The notes beneath the pieces are model-generated. The model saw nothing but the letters and a program-made list of their open reading frames with translations. It was not told the origin of the DNA and made no database searches. This document shows positions 17,230-25,127 of a stretch of 64,000 nucleotides of DNA, one piece after another. The stretch's first letter is position 1; each line of letters starts with the position of its first letter. This DNA comes from Streptomyces sp. 135. Its GTDB lineage: Bacteria; Actinomycetota; Actinomycetes; Streptomycetales; Streptomycetaceae. Made by a program: the position numbers and the translations under genes. Location of the stretch: positions 3,782,001 to 3,846,000 of the forward strand of contig NZ_CP075691.1 in NCBI RefSeq assembly GCF_020026305.1, written 5' to 3'.

Positions 17230-18600
17230 GTGAGTGCTTCGCGGCGGAGCGGAACTACCGACGAACTGGGTCCCGACGAGCCGGAGCCCGGCGGGGCGGA
17301 GCTGCTCGCGGCGCTGCTGGACGGGATGGACGCGGCGCTGTGCGCGTTCGACGCCGGTGGTGTGGTGACGCACTGGAACCGCGAGGCCGAGCGGATACTC
17401 GGCTGGTCGGCGGCGGAGGCCGTCGGGCGGCAGGGGCTGTCCGGGTGGGCGGTGCGGCCCGCCGACGCCGCGGCGGTCGAGGGGCGGCTGCTGTCGGCGA
17501 TGGACGCCCCGGGACGGCAGGTGCACGAGTTCGCCCTGGTGACCAAGGACGGCGGGCGGGTCCTCGTACGGATGCAGTCCGCCGCCGTGCGCGGCGGTGA
17601 CGGGAAGCCCGCGGGTGTGTACTGCGCCTTCAGCGAGGTCCACGCGCAGATCGACCTGGAGCGGTCCATCGCCCTGAGCGAGGCCCTCTTCGAGAACGCC
17701 TCCTGGGGTGTCGTGCTCGTCGACGCGGACCTGCGCGCCGCGGTGGTGAACGAACACGCGGCCCGCGCCCTGGGCCTCGGGCGTACGGCGGTCCTCGGGC
17801 GGCCGCTGGCCGATCTGCTGGGGCAGGGCGTCGAGGAGCTGGAGAGCGCGCTGGCCCATGTGCTCGCCGAGGGCACGCCGCCCGCTCCCGTCGAGCTGTG
17901 GCTGTCGGTGCGGGCCGGGGACGGTCAGGAGGACGGCTTCGAGCGGCGGTGCTGGCGCAGCGGTTTCCTGCGGCTCGCCTCGCCGCTGGCGGAGGAGCCG
18001 GTGCCGCTCGGTGTCGGCTGGCTCTTCCAGGACGTGACCGAGGCGAAGCTGACCGAGCAGGAGGCCTCGCAGCTGCGGTTCCGCTCCCAGCAGCTGCACC
18101 GCGCGGCGCGGGCCGCCGCCGAGTGCGAGGACCCCATGGAGGCGGCCACCGTCCAGCTCGACTTCGCGCTCGCCGGGTTCGCCGACCATGCCCTGGTGGA
18201 TCTGGTGACGGGCGAGGACCCGGTGCGGCTGGTGCGGGTGGCGGCGACGCCCGCGGGGCCGGGGCCGTGCCTGCCGGTTGCCATGGCGGGGATACCGCTG
18301 CGCTATCCGGAGGGGCATCCGGCGCCGCAGTGCGCGGAGCGGGCGGGCTCGGTGCGGGCGAGCGCGGGCGCGGCGTCCCCGGAGCGGGCCCGGGAGTGGG
18401 CGTGCGCCCGGCAGTGGCCGGAGGACACGGTGCACGCGCTGTGCGCGGTGCTGCGCAGCCGGGGCCGGACGCTGGGCGTGGTGACGTTCTTGCGGGGGCC
18501 GGGCCGCGGCCAGTTCGAACGGGCGGACGCGACGTACGCGGAGAGCGTCGCGGCGAGGGTCGCGGCGGCGCTGGACCTCGCGGGGGTTCTGGGCGGGTGA
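17230..18600 (+). CDS. PAS-domain sensor protein
   Basis: A 456-residue cytoplasmic signalling protein. A first PAS domain covers about residues 20-125 (LLDGMDAALCAFDAGG, ILGWSAAEAVGRQGL, then VCAF/PAC-like VYCAFSEVHAQIDLE). A second PAS-like domain begins near 150 (ALFENASWGVVLVDADLRAA), and a GAF-like domain occupies about 285-450 (HRAARAAAECEDPMEAATV to GRTLGVVTFLRG). There is no kinase, phosphatase or output domain, so it must signal through a partner. The GTG at 17230 is preceded by AGGGGG; the frame is open to 17161 but that extension is not family-like. Confidence 0.82.
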   Translation: MSASRRSGTTDELGPDEPEPGGAELLAALLDGMDAALCAFDAGGVVTHWNREAERILGWSAAEAVGRQGLSGWAVRPADAAAVEGRLLSAMDAPGRQVHEFALVTKDGGRVLVRMQSAAVRGGDGKPAGVYCAFSEVHAQIDLERSIALSEALFENASWGVVLVDADLRAAVVNEHAARALGLGRTAVLGRPLADLLGQGVEELESALAHVLAEGTPPAPVELWLSVRAGDGQEDGFERRCWRSGFLRLASPLAEEPVPLGVGWLFQDVTEAKLTEQEASQLRFRSQQLHRAARAAAECEDPMEAATVQLDFALAGFADHALVDLVTGEDPVRLVRVAATPAGPGPCLPVAMAGIPLRYPEGHPAPQCAERAGSVRASAGAASPERAREWACARQWPEDTVHALCAVLRSRGRTLGVVTFLRGPGRGQFERADATYAESVAARVAAALDLAGVLGG

Positions 18601-18651
18601 GGGGGCAGACGTGCCCGCGGTGCCGTCATGGCCCCCTGCTGTCGTGCCCCT

Positions 18652-19092
18652 TCACGAGGAACCCTTTCCGGCCGTCTCACGGAGGCCGATGATCCGCTCG
18701 ACTTGCCATGCGTACAGCTCCAGTTGTGCGGGCGTCAGGATGAGCACGGCTTCGCTGGTGCCCCCGTCCTCGTAGTGCACCGTGACGGGCATGGCGCCCT
18801 GATGCGCCCGGGAGTCGTAGACCACGTCCCGCTTCATCGGGGTGACATGGGTGACCTGCGCGGGGACCGGCCGCAGGGCCGACCCGTCGGCGGGTGCGGC
18901 CCACTCGTCACCGCCGCCGGGCGGGCGCAGGTGGTAGGTCGTGGTCCCCGGCTGAGGAAGGGCGACCACGACCCCGATCCGGCCGCCTCGGATGGAGTCG
19001 CGGGCAGGGTCGCCGAGTCGCGGGTGGAACGGGGCCGCCGTACCCACTGCACGGCCCTGGCCAGGGAGGTGTGACGTTTCGTGTCCTGTCAT
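18652..19092 (-). CDS. conserved hypothetical protein next to an XRE regulator
   Basis: A 146-residue soluble protein. The first 60 residues are polar; the C-terminal half (VHYEDGGTSEAVLILTPAQL and ELYAWQVERIIGLRE) looks folded. I recognise no domain. It is encoded 79 bases downstream of the XRE/TPR regulator in the same direction, the usual arrangement of regulator plus small effector in Streptomyces, so the two may be cotranscribed. The start ATG is at 19092. Confidence 0.6.
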   Translation of the reverse strand: MTGHETSHLPGQGRAVGTAAPFHPRLGDPARDSIRGGRIGVVVALPQPGTTTYHLRPPGGGDEWAAPADGSALRPVPAQVTHVTPMKRDVVYDSRAHQGAMPVTVHYEDGGTSEAVLILTPAQLELYAWQVERIIGLRETAGKGSS

Positions 19093-19171
19093 GCGCTCGA
19101 AGCTACGAGCATGTCAGGGGCCCTATATGAATCGCAGGAATACGACCCTCGCGCGGGCCCCCGCCCGGCCC

Positions 19172-20401
19172 TCATCCGTCCAGATGGAAGCGGTCGGACA
19201 TGCGCCGCAGCTTCTCACGTGTCGCGTTCCGCTCGGCGTAGACGATGCTGCGCAAGGTGGACCGGGCGATGGGGTGATTGCGTACGAGCTGGGGGGCGAT
19301 CCGTTCGGCGGTCTCCAGCTCGGACAGGGCGCGCCCCCTGTTCCCGTCCCACAGCCAGGCGCGGGCCAGGTCCATGTGGTGGTGCCCCTGGCGCGAGTTG
19401 GGGAGGCCGGTGATCAGTTCCGGGCTCGTACGGCGGTCCATGGCCAGGGCCTTGGCCTGATCGCCTGCCTCCAGGGCGACGCTGATCGCGTGGATCTGGA
19501 CGTTGCCCGGCGAGAACGTCACGGAGTGCCGGTCGTAGACCGGCGGCCCCTGGTAGGCGTCCATCCGTTCAGCGGCGGCTCGGGCGTGGCCGATGCGGTC
19601 CTCGGCCTCCGACGTCCGGCTGGCCCGCGCGGCAGCGACCGCGGCACGCAGCTGGAGCGAGCCCCACATGCGCAGGGCAAGCGGCTCGCCCTGGTCGTAG
19701 CCCTGCTGGATGCTTCCAAGAGCCTTGTCCGCCAACGCCAGGGAGTCGTCCCAGTCGACGGTGGCCCACATGTCCCAGACCCGCATCCAGTCGGTGAGCG
19801 CGGGCATCACGGGATCGCCGGACAGCCGGGCGGACCAGGCGGCACGCTCGGCGGCCATGGCGATCAGCTCGGGATGCCCGAGCGCGTGTGCCGCCGTGTG
19901 CGCGAACTTGCACGCCACCGCGTACACCGCGTACGCCTCCTCCCGCTCGTGGCCCGCCGACACCTCGGCCAGGGCACGGGCCTCCCGCAGCAGATCCGGC
20001 AGCACCCCCAGGATCGCGGTGTTGGCCGCCGCGTCCCGCAGCCGGTGAAGCCGGGTCACCTCGCGCCACAACTCACTGGACGGCCGGGGCCTCCCTTCGA
20101 AGACCGGCGCCAGGTCGTAGCGCCGCAGCTCGCGCAGAATCGACGCGGCGGCCACCTGCCACTGGTTCTCGGCCGGGCTGCTGGTGTAGGGCCGCCCGAT
20201 CAGGTCGTTGGGGTGCACGTGCAGCTCGGTCGCGAGCAGGTTCAAGAGCCCCACGCGGTCGATCTCGATCAGGCCGCGCTCCACCTTCGACACCCAGCCC
20301 TGCGTCTTGCCCAGAGCTGCCGCCAGATCGGCCTGCGGCAAACCGAGCCGGAGCCGTGCCCGGCGCACGCGGCGCCCGATCTTCTCGGCTTCTTCCAACA
20401 T
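19172..20401 (-). CDS. XRE-family regulator with C-terminal TPR-like region
   Basis: A 409-residue protein. Residues 8-65 form a helix-turn-helix of the XRE type (RVRRARLRLGLPQADLAAAL, GWVSKVERGLIEID). The remaining 340 residues are helical and TPR-like, with repeated segments such as LELETAERIAP-type units near the C-terminus, typical of peptide- or partner-binding sensors. The ATG at 20401 follows GGGGAG; the GTG 15 bases upstream overlaps that ribosome-binding site and is less likely. Probably a local repressor of the small gene downstream of it. Confidence 0.85.
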   Translation of the reverse strand: MLEEAEKIGRRVRRARLRLGLPQADLAAALGKTQGWVSKVERGLIEIDRVGLLNLLATELHVHPNDLIGRPYTSSPAENQWQVAAASILRELRRYDLAPVFEGRPRPSSELWREVTRLHRLRDAAANTAILGVLPDLLREARALAEVSAGHEREEAYAVYAVACKFAHTAAHALGHPELIAMAAERAAWSARLSGDPVMPALTDWMRVWDMWATVDWDDSLALADKALGSIQQGYDQGEPLALRMWGSLQLRAAVAAARASRTSEAEDRIGHARAAAERMDAYQGPPVYDRHSVTFSPGNVQIHAISVALEAGDQAKALAMDRRTSPELITGLPNSRQGHHHMDLARAWLWDGNRGRALSELETAERIAPQLVRNHPIARSTLRSIVYAERNATREKLRRMSDRFHLDG

Positions 20402-20591
20402 CAACGCACTCCCCACCAGATCGCGGGCCGACGGCGGTACTCAAGCAGTCGGCGGGGCGGCACAGCTCCATCCGTACAAGCGCATCACTCAGAAGGTAAC
20501 CAGGTCCCTGGATGCGTGTGGGGCCAGTACGTCCGATCCTCTGAGATCCGTGCACGAGACCTGTGCCGCCGTCACCACTCGGCGCCTCCTC

Positions 20592-20739
20592 TCACCCCGC
20601 CTGCAACGCCGGCGTCGGAGACAGCCGTGCCGCGCGGACCGCCGGGTACAGGCCCGCCACCGTGCCGATGGCCAGCGTCTCCGCGAGGCCGCCGGCCTTG
20701 CCCGGGTCGTCGAAGGTGACCGTGACAGGGATCTTGTGA
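20592..20739 (-). pseudogene. remnant of an FtsX/MacB-type ABC permease, C-terminus
   Basis: A frame of about 48 codons ends ...TVAGLYPAVRAARLSPTPAL, the characteristic last helix and tail of FtsX-fold permeases (consensus like GLYPARRAARLSPVEALR). Nothing of the rest of the permease is found upstream, where the sequence passes into a fragment of a sensor kinase on the other strand. Clearly a decayed fragment; the exact left limit of homology is estimated. Confidence 0.65.
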
Positions 20740-20777
20740 AACCGCGGGGCTGCTGCTCGCCGCGTCGGAGCAGGGCC

Positions 20778-20991
20778 TTGAGCGGCGTGAGCCGGTCCGA
20801 CACGGGCCCTGAGGTCCCGCCGGACACGGTCCCGCACCACTTCGAGCCCTTCCGGCGCCTGAACGAACGTACGCATGCGAGAGGTGAGGGGGCGGGGGCT
20901 CGGGCTGTCCATCGTGGCGGCGATCGCACGGGCGCGTGGCGCGGAGGCCGAGGCGGAGGCGAATCCGAGGGGAGCGCCTCAGTGCCGGTAG
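20778..20991 (+). pseudogene. remnant of a sensor histidine kinase, ATPase C-terminus
   Basis: One frame reads SDTGPEVPPDTVPHHFEPF followed by RRLNERT, a G1/F-box region of a HATPase domain; after about 20875 the reading must shift by one base to give RGRGLGLSIVAAIARARG, the G2 box, before a TAG at 20989. N-box and phosphoacceptor regions are missing. The fragment overlaps the 3' end of the SIS gene by 13 bases on the opposite strand. Together with the FtsX fragment it suggests a lost ABC transporter/two-component cluster. Confidence 0.65.
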
Positions 20992-21743
20992 AAGATCCGG
21001 TCGCCGTACTCCTGGAAGACGCGGCCGTTCCAGTCGTGCCCCCCGTCCACGTTCCCGGACCGGAGCAGCGGCGGCTGGATGCCCCGCGAGGCCAGTTCCT
21101 CGATGGCGGCGGCGACCACGGCCTGCATCAGCGCGTTCGTCACGACGCTGGAGGCGGGGCCGAACGGCGCGTCGACGCCGTCGAGGGTCAGCTCGGCGTC
21201 CCCCACCGCGATCTTCGAGTCGATCACCACGTCGCAGTGGTCCTTGAGGAAGGTGCCCGAGACGTGGCGTGACTTGGTCTCCGTGGCGTACGCCACCGAG
21301 GTGACGCCGATGACCTTGAGGCCGAGCGCGCGGGCGTTCATCGCCATCTCCACCGGCAGGGAGTTCCGCCCGGAGAGCGAGATGATCACGAGGGCGTCGC
21401 CGGAGCGGGCCGGCGAGGAGTCCAGGACGGCGCCCGCGAGGCCGTCGACGCGCTCCAGGGCGGAGCCGAGGGTGGCGGGCATCACGTCGACGCCGACGAC
21501 GCCGGGCACGGCGAGGAGGTTCATCAGGGCGAGGCCGCCCGCGCGGTAGACGACGTCCTGCGCGGCGAGCGAGGAGTGCCCGGCGCCGAAGGCGAAGAGG
21601 CGGCCGCCGGACGCGACCGCGTCGGCGAGCAGGGTGCCCGCCTCCGCGATGTTCCCGGACTCCTCGTCGCGGACCCGCTGGAGCAGGCCGATGGCGGCGT
21701 CGAAATACTGGCCGACCGGTTTGCTCTCGCTCTTGGAGCTCAT
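20979..21743 (-). CDS. SIS-domain sugar-phosphate protein (UPF0309 type)
   Basis: A 254-residue cytoplasmic protein with a single SIS fold, which binds phosphosugars: LFAFGAGHSSLAAQDVVYRA (glycine-rich phosphate loop, about residues 48-67), DALVIISLSGRNSLPVEMA (second loop, Ser-Gly) and a conserved end GGHDWNGRVFQEYGDRIFYRH-like tail. It is divergent from dmdR1 with 149 bases between starts, an arrangement I recall from S. coelicolor. Likely an isomerase or an N-acetylmuramate/hexosamine-phosphate binding protein; substrate not known. Alternative start codons 6 and 9 bases upstream exist. Confidence 0.85.
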   Translation of the reverse strand: MSSKSESKPVGQYFDAAIGLLQRVRDEESGNIAEAGTLLADAVASGGRLFAFGAGHSSLAAQDVVYRAGGLALMNLLAVPGVVGVDVMPATLGSALERVDGLAGAVLDSSPARSGDALVIISLSGRNSLPVEMAMNARALGLKVIGVTSVAYATETKSRHVSGTFLKDHCDVVIDSKIAVGDAELTLDGVDAPFGPASSVVTNALMQAVVAAAIEELASRGIQPPLLRSGNVDGGHDWNGRVFQEYGDRIFYRH

Positions 21744-21844
21744 TCGCATCACGTTGCGGTCTGGACCAGCGCCCTGTCAACAGGTTCTCCGGACGCCCGG
21801 GGGCCGGTTTTCCCACGGCGCGGCACGGTTGTCGGTGGTATGCG

Positions 21845-22600
21845 TCAGAATTGAGGGCAGGGCCAGCGCACGAGCGATTCTGAGGGGCACCCATGTCGGG
21901 GCTGATTGACACCACTGAGATGTATTTGCGCACCATCCTCGAACTGGAGGAGGAAGGTGTGGTCCCCATGCGCGCCCGGATCGCCGAGCGGCTCGACCAG
22001 AGCGGACCGACGGTGAGCCAGACCGTGGCGCGCATGGAGCGCGACGGCCTGGTGGCGGTCGCCAGCGACCGCCACCTGGAGCTCACCGAGGAGGGCCGCC
22101 GCCTGGCCACCCGCGTGATGCGCAAGCACCGCCTGGCGGAGTGCCTGCTCGTCGACGTGATCGGGCTCGAATGGGAGCAGGTCCACGCCGAGGCGTGCCG
22201 CTGGGAGCACGTGATGAGCGAGGCGGTGGAGCGCCGCGTCCTTGAGCTGCTGCGCCACCCCACCGAGTCGCCGTACGGCAACCCGATCCCGGGCCTGGAG
22301 GAGCTGGGCGAGAAGGACGGCGCGGACCCGTTCCTGGACGAGGGGATGGTCTCCCTCACGGAGCTCGACCCGGGCGCCGAGGGCAAGACGGTCGTCGTGC
22401 GCCGCATCGGCGAGCCGATCCAGACGGACGCCCAGCTGATGTACACGCTGCGGCGGGCCGGCGTGCAGCCGGGCTCCGTGGTGAGCGTGACGGAGTCGCC
22501 GGGCGGCGTGCTCGTGGGCAGCAGCGGTGAGGCCGCGGAGCTGTCCTCGGAGATCGCCTCGCACGTCTTCGTCGCCAAGCGCTGAGGCCCGCACGGGCAC
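21845..22600 (-). other. long open frame antisense to dmdR1 (adm-like candidate)
   Basis: A 251-codon open frame runs the whole length of dmdR1 on the opposite strand. In S. coelicolor an antiparallel gene, adm, has been reported over dmdR1 and linked to siderophore and antibiotic control, which is why this one is listed while other antisense frames are not. Its composition (His, Arg, Leu, Ala rich) is what any antisense frame of a high-GC gene looks like, and I see no strong ribosome-binding site, so it may be a mere shadow. Confidence 0.25.
21893..22585 (+). CDS. dmdR1: DtxR-family iron-dependent regulator DmdR1
   Basis: A 230-residue repressor that, when loaded with Fe2+, binds iron boxes and shuts off siderophore and iron-uptake genes. 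A winged helix (residues 1-70, QSGPTVSQTVARMERDGLV) is followed by the dimer/metal domain and an SH3-like end. All DtxR metal ligands are in place: Met10, and the set Cys102-Glu105-His106 in ACRWEHVMSE, plus His79, Glu83 and His98 for the ancillary site. The ATG at 21893 follows GAGGGG. No iron box is obvious in the window, so its targets lie elsewhere. Confidence 0.93.
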   Translation: MSGLIDTTEMYLRTILELEEEGVVPMRARIAERLDQSGPTVSQTVARMERDGLVAVASDRHLELTEEGRRLATRVMRKHRLAECLLVDVIGLEWEQVHAEACRWEHVMSEAVERRVLELLRHPTESPYGNPIPGLEELGEKDGADPFLDEGMVSLTELDPGAEGKTVVVRRIGEPIQTDAQLMYTLRRAGVQPGSVVSVTESPGGVLVGSSGEAAELSSEIASHVFVAKR

Positions 22601-22650
22601 GCGGCGGCCCCACGGGGGCGGGGTACAGGTCGTCGCGTGCGGGCACTGGG

Positions 22651-22681
22651 GTCAACTTCCGCTGCCACAGGGAAAGTTGAC
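22651..22681. promoter_or_regulatory. inverted repeat with overlapping -35-like hexamer
   Basis: GTCAACTT (22651-22658) and AAGTTGAC (22674-22681) are perfect inverted repeats 15 bases apart. The right arm contains TTGACA, a consensus -35 hexamer for rightward transcription, so a repressor bound here would cover a promoter. No gene starts soon after, which makes a non-coding transcript ending at the 22888 hairpin a possibility. Confidence 0.4.
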
Positions 22682-22887
22682 AAGTCTCCGCGATCTCCGC
22701 GAGTTCTGGCGGAGTCCAAGATCCAGTGTGCGGAATCGCAGCGCGGGAGCGTTTTGCGTGCGAGGCTGTCGCAAGAGGCATATGACCTGAGGGCTCTTGA
22801 CCGTGTCGGCGCCGCACCGCCGGCAGTCTTGCCGTGCGGCCGGAGAGGGGGCGGAGGATGTGCCCGTCTGATGGTCCGGGACGCGAG

Positions 22888-22915
22888 GGCCCCGGCGCCC
22901 GAAGGCGCCGGGGCC
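22888..22915 (+). terminator. hairpin terminator
   Basis: GGCCCCGGCGCC, loop CGAA, GGCGCCGGGGCC: a perfect 12-base-pair stem with a stable tetraloop. No U-run follows, as is usual in Streptomyces. It would end transcripts from dmdR1 or from anything made between dmdR1 and this point. Confidence 0.8.
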
Positions 22916-23166
22916 TGTCCTCCCCTGTACCGACCCGGAGCCCCGAGCTCTCAGGGTCGTTCCCCACGGGCCCGTGTCCCCGAGCGGCCCGCCTCCCGAT
23001 GAAGATCTCCCCTCGGCCACGCCCGTCAATCCTTGAGCGTGGTCACCCGAACGAGGGGTGTTACCCGCGAACCCGCCGATTTCGAAAGGGAGTTCGATAG
23101 CGTGCGGGGGTGCGAGGCAGGACCAGGCGTGGATCCCGAGTGGAATCAAGGGGGGTGCCAGGAATC

Positions 23167-24030
23167 ATGGTGCGGCGCATCGACGTGACGGGCGCGGGTG
23201 GCGTACGCCTCGCCGCCTGGGAGTTCGCCGATCCTCCCAAGCCGAGGGAGGCCGAGGGAGCACCGGGCGGGGTACTGTTGCTGCACGGCCTGATGGGCCG
23301 GGCCTCCCACTGGGCGGGCACGGCCCGCTGGCTCTCCGAGCGGCACCGCGCCATCGCCCTCGACCAGCGCGGCCACGGCCAGAGCGAGAAACTCCCCGAG
23401 GGCCCCTACACCCGCGAGGCCTACGTGGCCGACGCCGAGGCCGCCCTCACGCAGCTCGGCCTCGCGCCCGCCGTCCTCATCGGCCACTCCATGGGCGCGC
23501 TCACCGCCTGGCAGCTGGCCGCCCGCCGCCCCGACCTCGTCCGGGGCCTGATCATCTGCGACATGCGGGCCTCCGCGCTGGGCGCGGCCTCGCAGCGGGA
23601 GTGGGAGGCCTGGTTCGAGTCGTGGCCCGTGCCGTTCGCGACCCTCGCCGACGTGCGCAAGTGGTTCGGCGAGGACGACCCCTGGGTGGAGCGTCCCAAC
23701 CCCTCGCGGGGCGCGTTCTTCGCCGAGGTGATGGCCGAGGGGCCTGACGGCTGGCGGCCGGTCTTCGACCCCGCCCAGATGCTGCGGTCCCGCGAGACGT
23801 GGGTGCACGACGCGCACTGGGAGGAGCTGATCCAGGTCCGCTGCCCCGCGCTCGTCGTCCGCGGCCTCGACGGCGAGCTGGGCCGCGCCGAGTCCCAGGA
23901 GATGGTCCGCGTGCTGCCCCGCGGGCAGTACGCCGAGGTGGCCGACGCCGGTCACCTCGTCCACTACGACCAGCCGGACGCCTGGCGCGCGGCCATCGAG
24001 CCGTTCCTGGACGGCGTCCTGACGGGATAG
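23167..24030 (+). CDS. alpha/beta-hydrolase
   Basis: A 287-residue cytoplasmic alpha/beta-hydrolase fold enzyme. The oxyanion region is LLLHGLMGRASHW (about residue 38), the nucleophile elbow GHSMGA (about 108), with an acid Asp in VVRGLDGELG (about 240) and catalytic His in DAGHLVHYDQP (about 264). These match 2-hydroxymuconate-semialdehyde hydrolase/peroxidase-like lipases generally, so the substrate cannot be called. The ATG at 23167 is close to AGGAA. It converges on pdxH. Confidence 0.9.
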   Translation: MVRRIDVTGAGGVRLAAWEFADPPKPREAEGAPGGVLLLHGLMGRASHWAGTARWLSERHRAIALDQRGHGQSEKLPEGPYTREAYVADAEAALTQLGLAPAVLIGHSMGALTAWQLAARRPDLVRGLIICDMRASALGAASQREWEAWFESWPVPFATLADVRKWFGEDDPWVERPNPSRGAFFAEVMAEGPDGWRPVFDPAQMLRSRETWVHDAHWEELIQVRCPALVVRGLDGELGRAESQEMVRVLPRGQYAEVADAGHLVHYDQPDAWRAAIEPFLDGVLTG

Positions 24031-24067
24031 GGCGGGCAGACAGGCCGGAGGGCCGCTCTCACGGGTC

Positions 24068-24754
24068 TCACGGGCTGAGGCGCTCCACCCGCCACCCCTG
24101 GCCGCCCTCGCCGCGTACGTACCGCAGCCGGTCGTGCAGGCGGTTCCAGCGGCCCTGCCAGAACTCCACCTCACGGGGGGCCACCCGGAAGCCGCCCCAG
24201 TTCGGCGGCGCGGGGACCTGCTCGCCCTCGGGATAGCGGGCCGCCAACGCGGCGTACGCACGGTCCAGTTCGTCCCGTGAGGCGAGGACGGAGGACTGGG
24301 CGCTGGCCCAGGCGCCGAGCTGGGAGCCGTGCGGGCGGGTGCGGAAGTAGGCGACCGTCTCCTCGCGCCCGACGCGCGTCGCGGTGCCGGAGACGATGAC
24401 CTGGCGGGCCATGGCGTGCCAGGGGAAGAGCAGCGAGACGTGCGGGTTGGCGGCGAGCTCGCGGGCCTTGCGGGAGTCGTAGTTGGTGAAGAAGACGAAG
24501 CCGCGCTCGTCGAAGCCCTTCAGGAGCACCGTGCGGGAGCTGGGCCTGCCCTCGGTGTCGGCCGTGGAGACGACCATGGCGTTCGGCTCGTGGACGGCGC
24601 CCGTGTCGCGCACGGCCTCCTTGAACCAGTGCGCGAACTGTTCCATGGGCCCGGCGGGCAGGTCGGCCTCGGCGAGCCCCTCGGTGACGTAATGCGCACG
24701 CATGCCGGCCGGCTCGGGAAGCGGTTCTGGAAGGGAGGCACTGGAGTCGGTCAC
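24068..24754 (-). CDS. pdxH: pyridoxamine 5'-phosphate oxidase
   Basis: A 228-residue FMN enzyme that oxidises pyridoxamine or pyridoxine 5'-phosphate to pyridoxal 5'-phosphate with O2. Typical blocks: RTVLLKGFDERGFVFFTNYD (FMN binding, about residues 75-95), RKARELAANPHVSLLFPWH, RQVIVSGTA, then RTRPHGSQLGAWASAQSS and the C-terminal NWGGFRVAPREVEFWQGR with the conserved RLxDR (RLHDRLRYV). GTG 24754 gives the usual start; the open frame further upstream is not family-like. It is divergent from citrate synthase across a 373-base gap. Confidence 0.95.
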   Translation of the reverse strand: MTDSSASLPEPLPEPAGMRAHYVTEGLAEADLPAGPMEQFAHWFKEAVRDTGAVHEPNAMVVSTADTEGRPSSRTVLLKGFDERGFVFFTNYDSRKARELAANPHVSLLFPWHAMARQVIVSGTATRVGREETVAYFRTRPHGSQLGAWASAQSSVLASRDELDRAYAALAARYPEGEQVPAPPNWGGFRVAPREVEFWQGRWNRLHDRLRYVRGEGGQGWRVERLSP

Positions 24755-25127
24755 ACGGTCATCTTGCCGTATACGAGTTACGGCTCGCGGGGCTCCCGGG
24801 GGCGGCGGCGTACGGTGCTGCGAGGAGGTGACGTCTGGCACTGAGTGCCGCATTCCATCGCCAAAGGTGGCACCAAGGGATATCGTCCTGCTGCCGCGAT
24901 CGGTGGGGGTGACCACCCGCCGCGCGGGGCATCACCGGGATGGCCGTTCCGGACCGCGAGTCGGCCGGGGCGCCGGATACTGGCGTACTCGGCGTACTCG
25001 ACCGCGGAACCGGATCGTAACCGTCCACCTTTGACGCATGGTCATGAGCTGACGGCAACCGTCTGAGCTGACAGCAACCTCTTCACTCGCCCACCATCCT
25101 GTCGAACCCATCACGAGGAGCCGCCTG
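24755..25127. other. 373-base divergent intergenic region
   Basis: Between pdxH and citrate synthase. It shows a doubled GGCGTACTC (24982-24999) and a pair of 16-base direct repeats (25045-25079, listed separately), both on the citrate-synthase side. TTGACG at 25031 may be a -35 box. No coding frame is convincing. Confidence 0.5.
25045..25079 (+). promoter_or_regulatory. direct repeats upstream of citrate synthase
   Basis: TGAGCTGACGGCAACC at 25045-25060 and TGAGCTGACAGCAACC at 25064-25079: 15 of 16 identical, 19 bases apart. The first overlaps a small palindrome GACGG-CAA-CCGTC. They end 48 bases before the start codon, so a regulator bound to them would control citrate synthase. Confidence 0.5.

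Larger units (their letters stand above)
22586..23166. other. 581-base intergenic region after dmdR1
   Basis: Holds an 8-base inverted repeat GTCAACTT-N15-AAGTTGAC (22651-22681), a strong hairpin terminator (22888-22915) 300 bases after the dmdR1 stop, then the hydrolase promoter region with GGGT-GTT-ACCC and TTTCGAAA palindromes near 23057-23088. The 300 bases between dmdR1 and its terminator have lower GC in places and could hold a small RNA or a short minus-strand frame (SWTPPELAEIAETCQL-type translation), neither of which I can establish. Confidence 0.5.

Noticed and set aside
21744..21892. An iron box controlling dmdR1 or the SIS gene
   Set aside because: No TTAGGTTAGGCTAACCTAA-like sequence was found between the two genes or elsewhere in the window.
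22600..22967. Minus-strand frame after dmdR1 with SWTPPELAEIAETCQL
   Set aside because: It looks slightly more protein-like than other shadows, but no family is recognised and it runs through the terminator hairpin; mentioned only in the intergenic entry.
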